A stretch of 64,000 bases of DNA, taken from NCBI GenBank assembly GCA_049296025.1, contig JBAQRU010000053.1, forward strand, positions 1-64,000, given 5' to 3'. The notes under the pieces were generated by a model that ran no database searches, had not been told where the DNA came from, and worked only from the letters and a program-made list of their open reading frames with translations. A program made the position numbers and the translations under genes. Below are positions 1 to 8,325 of the stretch, in pieces. Every line of letters begins with the position of its first letter. The first letter of the stretch is position 1. Source of the DNA: Lysobacter_I sp049296025 (lineage in GTDB: Bacteria > Pseudomonadota > Gammaproteobacteria > Xanthomonadales > Xanthomonadaceae).

Positions 1-570
1 CGCCCGCTGGTGGTGTCGATCGCCGCCGGCATCACCGCCGCGCAGATGCAGCGCTGGCTGGGCGGCGGGATCGCCGTGGTCCGGGCGATGCCGAACACCC
101 CGGCGCTGCTCGGCGCAGGCATCACCGGGCTGTTCGCCAGCAGCGAAGTGGACGCCAACGGCCGCGAACGCGCCGCCAATCTGCTGGCAAGCGCCGGCAA
201 AACCGCGTGGATCGAAAGCGAAGCGCAAATGGACGCAGTCACCGCCGTCTCGGGCAGTGGCCCTGCTTATATCTTCCTGTTGGCCGAAGCGATGGAAGCC
301 GCCGCCCTGGCCGAGGGCCTGCCCGCCGGGACCGCGCGGGCACTGGTGCTGGAAACCGTGCTGGGCGCCGCGCGGATGCTCACTGAATCCGGCGAAGACC
401 CGGCCGAACTGCGGCGCCGGGTCACCTCTCCGGGCGGCACCACCCAGGCCGCGATCGAGACCTTCGAGGCTGGCGGCTTCCGCGCGCTGGTGGCGCGGGC
501 GATCGCAAATGCCACCGAACGCGGCCGGCACTTGTCCGCCGCGAACGACGACCCCATCTCGGTTCGGTGA
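1..570 (+). CDS. proC: pyrroline-5-carboxylate reductase, C-terminal part (5' end outside window)
   Basis: This is the last step of proline synthesis: NAD(P)H-dependent reduction of 1-pyrroline-5-carboxylate to proline in the cytoplasm. The frame is open from base 1, so the start and the N-terminal Rossmann nucleotide-binding motif lie upstream of the window. About 189 residues are visible, out of the roughly 270 usual for the family. The visible part includes the RAMPNTPALLGAG segment and the C-terminal dimerisation domain with the family signature region around VSGSGPAYIF and TSPGGTTQAAIETF. Identification is firm; only the missing 5' part limits it. The next gene in the same direction starts about 150 bases further on. 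Confidence 0.95.
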   Translation, partial: RPLVVSIAAGITAAQMQRWLGGGIAVVRAMPNTPALLGAGITGLFASSEVDANGRERAANLLASAGKTAWIESEAQMDAVTAVSGSGPAYIFLLAEAMEAAALAEGLPAGTARALVLETVLGAARMLTESGEDPAELRRRVTSPGGTTQAAIETFEAGGFRALVARAIANATERGRHLSAANDDPISVR

Positions 571-717
571 AATTTTTCCGCATCCATGCCGGATGCGCCT
601 GATTTTCCAGAACGTCATCGCACAATTTGTTTGCCGATAACTGTACATTGCAGCAATCCCCCGAGTAGAGCACAGCATCCGAATCCACCCAGCACGATCC
701 ATACGAGGTTTGCACAA

Positions 718-2322
718 ATGACCCAGAGCCTAAACCTAGGGGGTAGGGCTGAAGGACGGGAGGGCACAAGGATCGGGCATACGGCGGGCGCACTCGCTGA
801 AACGGCATTCGCGGAATGCGTACTCAAGGCCGAACACTTCGGCGTCGCCTTTGGCACGCGTGTCGTGCTGGCGGATATCGATCTCGACATCCGTGGCCCT
901 GGCATCACCGCACTGATGGGTCCCGGGGGCACGGGCAAATCCACCTTGCTGCACAGGATGGCGCGATTGCCCGCCTCCAACCGCATGCACCAGTGGGGAG
1001 AGATCCGCTATCTGGGCCACCCGCTGGATCAGGTCAGGGTCGGGCCGGCACTCGTGCACCAACAGGCGCGAGACCTCAGTGTGCGGCTGGTTGAGGGCCT
1101 GTCTACCAGCCTGCGCATGGCGTATCCGGAAGCGTCACCGGCCGATCTTCGCCGGATGGCGGCGGAATCGCTGGACGCCCATGACCTGGGCGACCTGCAA
1201 TCCCGGCTGGATGCCAGCGTGGCGGAACTTCCTCCGACCGTCATCCGCATGATCAGCTTGCTGCGGGCATCCCTGACCGGCGCCGCACTGCTGCTGATGG
1301 ACGAGCCGACGCATGGCCTGGCGAACAGCGATGCCCAGCGGGTATTGCGCCTGATCGAACAACTGGGACACAAACACGCGTGCCTGGTGACTTCGCACAA
1401 CCAGTTTCATGCGCGCCAGATCGCGAACTGGGCGGTCCTGGTGGCCGGTGGACGGATCCAGATCGCCACCACTGCGGCAGAGTTCTTCGCCAACACCAAT
1501 CGACATCCGGTACTGGCGCAATTCCTGCGAACCGGAAGTTGCTCTGTCCCGGCCCCGGATGCGAAGCCGGAAGAGTTGGCCAACGATGCACAAATGCCTC
1601 CACCACTGCCAAGCGCCGCCATGGCCGTCGTTGCGAAAGCGTCGGAGCCGACGCCGGAGCTCCCCCTCCAGCCCGCCCTTCCCACCAGTGCGGTCGTCAT
1701 CGACATGGTGTCGCATGTCCGAAGAATATCGCCTCCCGACGACCCGGCACGGCTTTCTTCTGGCACCGACGCGACGACGGCATCGCCCGCCGAATCGCTG
1801 CTGCCGTGCCGTTCGACCATCGCCCCGCGCGAGGGTGCCCTTGAGGACTGCCGCGGGCCGCAGGGGTTCCATTGGCTGATTCCGGGACGTCTTGCCGGCT
1901 GCCCGATGCCCGGCGTAGTGATACCGCTGAAACACGATCTGGCGCTGCTGCGCAAGATGGGGATCACCCTGCTGATCAACCTGACCGAGCGCGACGTACC
2001 GGAAAGCGTGCTTGCCGAATACGGCATCAGGAGCTACTGCCTGCGGATCGAGGACCGGCACGCGCCGCCGTTGCTGTGGGCCAAGTTGCTTCTTTCCAAG
2101 ATGGAAACCTTCATGCGGGGCGGCGAGATCCTGGCCGTGCATTGCCTGGCCGGTCTCGGCCGCACCGGCACCATCCTCTGCGCGTGGCTGATCCGCGAAG
2201 GGCTCACCGCTGACGAGGCCCTGCGCCGACTGCGCCGGATCGATCCCGGGTTCGTCCAATCGCAGGAGCAAGAAGATCTGCTGCACGAACTGGAAGCGAA
2301 CCTGCTCATCCGGGCGAAATGA
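718..2322 (+). CDS. ABC-type ATPase domain fused to a dual-specificity (tyrosine) phosphatase domain
   Basis: This is a 534-residue two-domain protein. Residues about 35-270 form an ABC ATPase: Walker A GPGGTGKST at 68-76, Walker B LLLMDEPT at 191-198, and an H-loop histidine in VTSHNQ. The usual LSGGQ signature is replaced by a degenerate ELPPTVIRM stretch. After an acidic, proline-rich linker of roughly 110 residues comes a dual-specificity phosphatase. It has the P-loop HCLAGLGRTG (catalytic Cys near 476, Arg near 482) and an upstream IEDRHAP segment that supplies the usual general-acid aspartate. I chose the start at 718 because GAGG lies 9 bases upstream and the longer reading from 586 adds low-complexity sequence. 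No membrane segment or permease partner is visible, so transport is unlikely. A roadblock-like gene follows. The substrate is unknown. Confidence 0.8.
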   Translation: MTQSLNLGGRAEGREGTRIGHTAGALAETAFAECVLKAEHFGVAFGTRVVLADIDLDIRGPGITALMGPGGTGKSTLLHRMARLPASNRMHQWGEIRYLGHPLDQVRVGPALVHQQARDLSVRLVEGLSTSLRMAYPEASPADLRRMAAESLDAHDLGDLQSRLDASVAELPPTVIRMISLLRASLTGAALLLMDEPTHGLANSDAQRVLRLIEQLGHKHACLVTSHNQFHARQIANWAVLVAGGRIQIATTAAEFFANTNRHPVLAQFLRTGSCSVPAPDAKPEELANDAQMPPPLPSAAMAVVAKASEPTPELPLQPALPTSAVVIDMVSHVRRISPPDDPARLSSGTDATTASPAESLLPCRSTIAPREGALEDCRGPQGFHWLIPGRLAGCPMPGVVIPLKHDLALLRKMGITLLINLTERDVPESVLAEYGIRSYCLRIEDRHAPPLLWAKLLLSKMETFMRGGEILAVHCLAGLGRTGTILCAWLIREGLTADEALRRLRRIDPGFVQSQEQEDLLHELEANLLIRAK

Positions 2323-2420
2323 CTTTGCGGGCGACCACCGCACCCTGACCACACACCTCCGCCGATTCACCCGAACCTTTTCACCCGACCTTTTCACCCA
2401 ACCTTATTCTGGAGCTATCC

Positions 2421-2831
2421 ATGAGCCAACTTGACACCGCACTCCAACAAGCCATCGCCTCCGTGCCCGAATGCCTGGCCGGCGGTTACGTCGACATCGC
2501 CTCCGGCATGATGCTTTCCGTCAAGACCATCGACTCCCATCCCCGGGATGTGCTTGATCTCGTCGCCGCAGCCACATCGGATCTCTACCAGGGCCCCAAC
2601 GTGACGATGATCGAGAAACTCTTCCGCCAGGCGCGCGGCCTGCCCCCCGACGACGGTGCCCACTATTTCCAGGAAATCATCGTCAACAGCGAAAATCTGA
2701 TCCATGTGTTTCTGCGCGGCAAGCTGCATCCGGACTACGTGCTGGTGTTGGTTTGCCGCAAGGCGGCGAACTTGGGCATGGCGTTGACCAAGGCCCGACT
2801 GGCGCTGCCATCGATCGAAGCGGTGATCTGA
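2421..2831 (+). CDS. roadblock/LC7-like small protein
   Basis: This 136-residue protein has no signal peptide or membrane segment. The pattern is an N-terminal helix, then GYVDIASGMML, then a central helix and a strand-rich half with HYFQEIIV and DYVLVLVCRK. It fits the roadblock/LC7 (longin-like) fold of bacterial proteins that act as partners or regulators of small GTPases or other NTPases. That assignment is fold-level pattern recognition, not a motif hit. A good ribosome site (GGAGC) lies 9 bases before the start. It follows the ABC-phosphatase fusion by 98 bases on the same strand and is probably its functional partner. The role is unknown. Confidence 0.6.
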   Translation: MSQLDTALQQAIASVPECLAGGYVDIASGMMLSVKTIDSHPRDVLDLVAAATSDLYQGPNVTMIEKLFRQARGLPPDDGAHYFQEIIVNSENLIHVFLRGKLHPDYVLVLVCRKAANLGMALTKARLALPSIEAVI

Positions 2832-2871
2832 GTCCATGCGGCGATTGATCACCGACATCGGAGATCAAGAC

Positions 2872-3333
2872 TTGCGTCTGCCTGCCCTCGTCCTTGCCCT
2901 TGTCGCCCTCGCCTCCTGCGGCGGCGACAAACCCAATGTCGCGAAACGCATCGATACCCCGCAGGAAACGGTGACCCGCGAGGGCGACGTGACGATCCGG
3001 GCGAACGTGATCGCCACCGCGCATCTGAACGAGCGCATGGCGCGCGACTACGGCATCCCAAGCGACGGTCACAGCGCGTTGCTGATGGTGTCGGTGCGGC
3101 GCGGGCCGGATGGTTTCGACGTGTCGCTGCCGGCGACGATCACCGCCAGCGCAACCAATCTGCAGGGGCAGACCCAGCCCATCGCGATGCGCGAGATGCG
3201 GGTCGGCGAATTGACCGACTACATCGGTACGGCGCGGATGTCGCCACCGGAGACGCTGCGCTTCGATGTGAAGATCATGCGCGAAGGCGCGGCGGCTTCG
3301 ACAATGACGTTCTCGCGGGATTTCGAACCCTGA
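2872..3333 (+). CDS. DUF4426-type lipoprotein
   Basis: This is a predicted lipoprotein of about 153 residues. A TTG start at 2872 is preferred: it puts a short hydrophobic signal directly at the N-terminus, ending in a lipobox LASC, and it has GGAG about 8 bases upstream. An ATG at 2836 in the same frame would add 12 polar residues before the signal. The mature part (INANV-like strand pattern, DYGIPSDGHSALLMVSVRR, then a beta-rich domain) resembles the DUF4426 family of small periplasmic lipoproteins of unknown function. It follows the roadblock-like gene closely and may share its transcript. Confidence 0.65.
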   Translation: MRLPALVLALVALASCGGDKPNVAKRIDTPQETVTREGDVTIRANVIATAHLNERMARDYGIPSDGHSALLMVSVRRGPDGFDVSLPATITASATNLQGQTQPIAMREMRVGELTDYIGTARMSPPETLRFDVKIMREGAAASTMTFSRDFEP

Positions 3334-3358
3334 ATAGCGCAGCGGGCTGAAGGCTGTT

Positions 3359-4165
3359 TTACCGGTTCGCCCATGCCTGAATGATCTTCGCGATCTCGCG
3401 CACGCCGTCGGTCAGCGCAGCGGGACCCGGCTGCAGGATGATCGGCGATTTGATCTCGTGCAGTTGTCCGTCGCGCACCGCCGGAATCGCGTCCCAGCCC
3501 GGACGCGCAGCGACTTTCCGCGGTCGGAATTTCTTGCCGCACCACGAACCGAGGATGATGTCCGGCGCGCGCCGGATCACCTCGTCCGTATCTTCGAGAA
3601 TCCGCGCCTTCGCCAGCGATTCCGCCGCGCGCCCGGGAAAGATATCGTCGCCACCGGAGATCCGCACCAGCTCCGCGACCCAGCGGATGCCGCTGATCAA
3701 CGGATCGTCCCATTCCTCGAAATACACCTTCGGCCGACACGGCAGCGTCGCCGCCTGTGCGGCGATGGCGTCAAGCCCGCGCTGCAGTTCGTCGGCATAG
3801 GCATTCGCTTTCTCCACCGCACCGACCAGCGCACCGAGCCGACGGATGTAATCGAGAATGCCGTCGACGCTGCGGTGGTTGCTGATCCACACCTCCACGC
3901 CCTGCTTGATCAGCGCCGACGCGATCTCCGCCTGGATATCGGAAAACCCGATCACGAAGTCAGGCTGCAGCCTCAGGATCTCGCCGATCTTCGCCGAGGT
4001 GAACGCACTGACCTTCGGCTTTTCCCTGCGCGCGATCGCAGGCCTGACCGTAAACCCGCTGATGCCGACGATGCGGTGCTGCTCACCGAGCGCATACAGC
4101 ACTTCGGTGGGCTCTTCGGTGAGGCAGACGATGCGTTGCGGGCCGCAGACGCGCGTTGGGCTCAC
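3359..4165 (-). CDS. BtuF-like substrate-binding protein (cobalamin/siderophore type), no signal peptide
   Basis: This 268-residue protein has the two-lobe helical-backbone binding fold of class III periplasmic proteins. Visible landmarks are RIVCLTEEPTEVLYALG at the start, LQPDFVIGFSDIQ, the long central helix, and APDIILGSWCGKK in the second lobe. BtuF-type proteins deliver vitamin B12 or metal chelates to an ABC importer. The GTG at 4165 overlaps the pdxH stop as GTGA, which argues for this start. A longer reading to 4291 would run deep into pdxH. With this start the protein begins at its mature domain and has no export signal, which is odd for a periplasmic binder. No permease or ATPase gene is adjacent. 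Confidence 0.8.
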   Translation of the reverse strand: MSPTRVCGPQRIVCLTEEPTEVLYALGEQHRIVGISGFTVRPAIARREKPKVSAFTSAKIGEILRLQPDFVIGFSDIQAEIASALIKQGVEVWISNHRSVDGILDYIRRLGALVGAVEKANAYADELQRGLDAIAAQAATLPCRPKVYFEEWDDPLISGIRWVAELVRISGGDDIFPGRAAESLAKARILEDTDEVIRRAPDIILGSWCGKKFRPRKVAARPGWDAIPAVRDGQLHEIKSPIILQPGPAALTDGVREIAKIIQAWANR

Positions 4166-4758
4166 GGATACAGCATCCGCTTCGTCCAAACCCCATCCGT
4201 ACCGCGCTCGTAGAGATACCGCTCGTGCAGGCGGAACTGCGCGCCGTACCAGAATTCGATCGCGCGGGGCTTCACGCGGAAGCCGCCCCATCGCGGCGGG
4301 CGCGGCACGTCGCGGCCTTCGAATTCACGCTCGGCGTCATCGAAGCGCTGTTCGAAGGTTTCGCGGGTCTCCAGCGTTTCCGACTGATGCGAGGCCCAGG
4401 CGCCGAGCTGGCTGGCGCGCGGACGCATCGCGAAATACGCCTCGGCTTCGGCGTCGTCGACGGTCTCGACCTCGCCCTCGACGCGCACCTGCACGCCGTC
4501 ATCGCCCAGCGTCTTCCAGAAGAACAACAGTGCGGCGTTCGGATTCGCCTGCAGCTCGCGGCCCTTGCGGCCGTCGAGATGGGTGTAGAACACGAAACCG
4601 CGCGCATCGTGCGCCTTGAGCAGCGCCATCCGCGCCGAGGGCAGGCCGCCGGGTGTGGCGGTGGCGACAGTCATCGCCGTGGGTTCGGCAATACCGGCCG
4701 CCTTGGCCTGCGCGAACAGCGAATCGAATGTGGCGAGGGCTTCGGCGTAAAGGGTCAT
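4162..4758 (-). CDS. pdxH: pyridoxamine/pyridoxine 5'-phosphate oxidase
   Basis: This FMN enzyme of vitamin B6 synthesis and salvage oxidises pyridoxine or pyridoxamine 5'-phosphate to pyridoxal phosphate. The 198-residue product shows the split-barrel landmarks: SARMALLKAHDARGFVFYTH, the K-G-REL segment, the FFWK strand, the SHQSE region, and the C-terminal RPPRWGGFRVKPRAIEFW signature that contacts PLP. The ATG at 4758 follows GGAAG and removes an unconserved 25-residue extension. Its last bases overlap the start of the BtuF-like gene, so the two are translationally coupled. Confidence 0.95.
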   Translation of the reverse strand: MTLYAEALATFDSLFAQAKAAGIAEPTAMTVATATPGGLPSARMALLKAHDARGFVFYTHLDGRKGRELQANPNAALLFFWKTLGDDGVQVRVEGEVETVDDAEAEAYFAMRPRASQLGAWASHQSETLETRETFEQRFDDAEREFEGRDVPRPPRWGGFRVKPRAIEFWYGAQFRLHERYLYERGTDGVWTKRMLYP

Positions 4759-4915
4759 GGCGGTGGCTTCCTGATGCGCGGCGTTGCGCCATTGTCGCGC
4801 GATGCCACGCGGCCCGCACCTGAGCCCGATCAAAGCGCGGGACGCGCGGTGGCGCGTCCCCGCTGTGCTGCTGGATCGACTGCTCGATCAACTGATCGAC
4901 TGATCGAGTGCAGCG

Positions 4916-5119
4916 TTACTCGACGACGAAACTTACCCGCATGTTCACCCGCCACTCGGTGACATTGCCGGCATCGTCGGTGACGACCTTGGTTTCGTTG
5001 ACCCAGGCCCCCTTGATGTTCTTGACCGACTCGGCGCACTTCTTCAGACCGCTGCGGACGGCGTCTTCGACACTGGTGTTCGAGGCGGCATTGATTTCGA
5101 TGACCTTGGCGATGGACAT
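4916..5119 (-). CDS. dodecin, small flavin-binding protein
   Basis: This 67-residue protein matches the dodecin family in length and pattern. It has an N-terminal strand KVIEINAASNTSVEDAV, a helix, then KNIKGAWVNETKVV with the tryptophan that stacks on bound flavin, and a last strand WRVNMRVSFVVE. Dodecins assemble as hollow dodecamers that store or buffer FMN or riboflavin. The ATG follows GAGGAG at good spacing. It is transcribed divergently from aroK and stands alone. Confidence 0.93.
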   Translation of the reverse strand: MSIAKVIEINAASNTSVEDAVRSGLKKCAESVKNIKGAWVNETKVVTDDAGNVTEWRVNMRVSFVVE

Positions 5120-5191
5120 GGGTTGAACTCCTCGACTGGGCCGGCAGCATGCCGGAACAGCAGGTTACGCCCCGGCTGTTAAAATCACGGA

Positions 5192-5752
5192 ATGAACCCC
5201 GCGTCCCACCTTGTCCTGATCGGCCCGATGGGCGCCGGCAAGTCCTCGCTCGGGCGCCGACTCGCGCAAGCCCGGGGGCTGGCTTTCGTCGATCTGGACC
5301 GCGAGATCGAAGCCCGCGCCGGCACCGATATCCCGACCATCTTCGCCTGCGAAAGCGAAGCCGGGTTCCGGCGCCGCGAACGCGAAGCGCTTGCGGATGT
5401 GCTCGCGCGCAAAGGCTGCGTGATCGCCAGCGGCGGCGGTGCGGTGCTCGACCCCGACAACCGTGCGTTGATGTGCCGGCGGGCTTTCGTGGTATCGCTG
5501 CAGATCGATGTCGACGAACAGCTGGCGCGGCTGGCCAACGACCGCAGCCGGCCGTTGCTGGCGGGTCCGGATCGAGCCGAGGTGTTGACCCGGCTCGCGG
5601 CCGAACGCGCGCCGCTGTATGCCGAAATCGCCGACCTGGAGTTTTCTCCCACTGGTCTGACACCCGGCGACGCCGCAGAGCATCTGGCCGGCCTGCTCGA
5701 AATCCGCTGGCAACGCCCCGACGCTCCTGTCGCCGCACCGGAATCGCCATGA
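5192..5752 (+). CDS. aroK: shikimate kinase
   Basis: This enzyme phosphorylates shikimate with ATP, the fifth step of the shikimate pathway. The 186-residue product has Walker A GPMGAGKSS at 11-19, the DLDREIE shikimate-binding aspartate region at 34-40, the arginine in GFRRREREAL, the GGGAVL loop, and the lid arginine in NDRSRPLL. The stop overlaps the aroB start as ATGA, so aroK-aroB form a coupled operon. This is the usual arrangement in gammaproteobacteria. Confidence 0.96.
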   Translation: MNPASHLVLIGPMGAGKSSLGRRLAQARGLAFVDLDREIEARAGTDIPTIFACESEAGFRRREREALADVLARKGCVIASGGGAVLDPDNRALMCRRAFVVSLQIDVDEQLARLANDRSRPLLAGPDRAEVLTRLAAERAPLYAEIADLEFSPTGLTPGDAAEHLAGLLEIRWQRPDAPVAAPESP

Positions 5753-6867
5753 CGCACTCCGCACTCCGCCTCGTCCACATCGGTGGCGCCCACCCGTACA
5801 CCATTTCGATCGGCGACGGCCTGCTCGACGACGGCATCGCGCTGACCTCGCGAATCCGCGGTCGCCACGTCCTGATCGTCAGCGACGAACACGTCTCCCC
5901 GCTCTATGCGCGCCGGATCGAAGCCGCCCTGCACAACGTCCGACCCGATCTGCGCCTGAACCGGTTCGTGATGCCTGCCGGCGAGCAGGCCAAAACCATG
6001 GCCCATTTCAGCCAGGTCATCGATGCGCTGGCGACGTTGGGCGCGACCCGCGATGCCTGCGTGCTGGCGCTCGGTGGCGGCGTGGTCGGAGACCTTGCGG
6101 GGTTCGCTGCCGCCTGCTGGATGCGCGGTATCGATTGCCTGCAACTGCCGACCACGCTGCTGGCGATGGTCGATTCGTCCGTCGGCGGCAAGACCGCCGT
6201 GGATCTGCCGCAGGGCAAGAATCTGGTGGGCGCCTTCCATCCGCCCCGTGGCGTTTTCGCCGACACTGCCGCACTCGACACGCTGCCCGACCGGGAGTTG
6301 CGCGCCGGGCTGGCCGAAGTCATCAAGTATGGCGCGATCGTCGACGCGCCTTTTCTCGATTGGCTCGAAGCCAATACCATCCCGCTGTTGGCGCGCGAGC
6401 GCGAGCCACTGATCGAAGCGATCGCACGCAGTTGCCAGCACAAGGCCACGATCGTCGAGCACGATCCCTTCGAGCACGGCGAACGCGCGCTGCTGAATTT
6501 CGGCCACACTTTCGGCCACGCGATCGAGGCCGAACAGGGCTACGCCGGCCACGGCCTCGACAACGAGGCGCTCAACCACGGCGAAGCGGTCGCGGTCGGC
6601 ATGGTGATGGCGGCGCGGCTGTCCGCGCAATTGGGCATGGCCCCGGCTGCCGATGCCGAGCGCCTGCGCATGCTGCTGGCCGGATTTGGCCTGCCGATCG
6701 CACTGCCAGAGGGACTGGAACCGGATCGTCTGCTGCAGCGGATGCGTCTGGACAAGAAAGCAAGCGCCAGCGGCCTGCGCTTCGTGCTCTGGGAGGCACC
6801 GGGCACCGCACGGATCGTCTCCGATGTGCCCGAGGCCGCCGTGCTGGAAACGCTGCTGGGAAGCTGA
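5749..6867 (+). CDS. aroB: 3-dehydroquinate synthase
   Basis: This NAD- and metal-dependent enzyme cyclises DAHP to 3-dehydroquinate at the start of the common aromatic pathway. The product is 372 residues. Motifs are ALGGGVVGDLAGF for nucleotide binding, PTTLLAMVDSSVGGKTAVD, KNLVGAFHPP, and the metal ligands in AEVIKYG, NFGHTFGHAIE and NHGEAVAVGM. The start at 5749 overlaps the aroK stop by four bases. A longer upstream reading in this frame is only the shadow of aroK. Confidence 0.96.
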   Translation: MTHSALRLVHIGGAHPYTISIGDGLLDDGIALTSRIRGRHVLIVSDEHVSPLYARRIEAALHNVRPDLRLNRFVMPAGEQAKTMAHFSQVIDALATLGATRDACVLALGGGVVGDLAGFAAACWMRGIDCLQLPTTLLAMVDSSVGGKTAVDLPQGKNLVGAFHPPRGVFADTAALDTLPDRELRAGLAEVIKYGAIVDAPFLDWLEANTIPLLAREREPLIEAIARSCQHKATIVEHDPFEHGERALLNFGHTFGHAIEAEQGYAGHGLDNEALNHGEAVAVGMVMAARLSAQLGMAPAADAERLRMLLAGFGLPIALPEGLEPDRLLQRMRLDKKASASGLRFVLWEAPGTARIVSDVPEAAVLETLLGS

Positions 6868-6928
6868 AGTCCCGTCGGTCTACAGCCCCGGCGGCGCGGA
6901 CGGCAGCATCACCGCTTACAATCCACCC

Positions 6929-7183
6929 ATGCGCCTCTTCCTGCAACAACGCCCTGATGGACGCGAAGCCCCGCGCTTCGTGCAGTTGCAGTTGGAAGCC
7001 GATCTGATCGGCGGCTGGACGCTCACCCGCGAATCGGGCCAGATCGGCGGCCGCAGCACGCTCAAGCGCGAGCAGTATCTCGACCAGACTTCCGCGCTGA
7101 CCGCCCTTGAGCGTGCCCGCGACCAGACGTTGAAGAAAGGATTCCAGTTGATGTTCGCGCAAGGCGTCGACGCGCCGAACTGA
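6929..7183 (+). CDS. stand-alone WGR domain protein
   Basis: This 84-residue protein consists only of a WGR-type domain. The pattern is RFVQLQLEADLIGGWTLTRE, then SGQIGGRS, ALERARDQTLKKGFQLMF. In larger proteins the WGR domain (PARP, MolR-like) binds nucleic acid ends; a free-standing copy has no defined function. It lies 61 bases after aroB and just before hemE on the same strand, and may be co-transcribed with them. The start is the only ATG that keeps the complete domain without running into aroB. Confidence 0.8.
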   Translation: MRLFLQQRPDGREAPRFVQLQLEADLIGGWTLTRESGQIGGRSTLKREQYLDQTSALTALERARDQTLKKGFQLMFAQGVDAPN

Positions 7184-7245
7184 ACCTCCTTTTCCGCGTT
7201 CCTCCAACCCGCTTTTCTCCAGCCGCTTCCATTCAGGATCTCCGC

Positions 7246-8325
<1,080 letters not shown>

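Noticed and set aside
586..717. N-terminal extension of the ABC-phosphatase gene to an earlier ATG
   Set aside because: The extra 44 residues are low-complexity, unlike either domain, and the ATG at 718 has the ribosome site.
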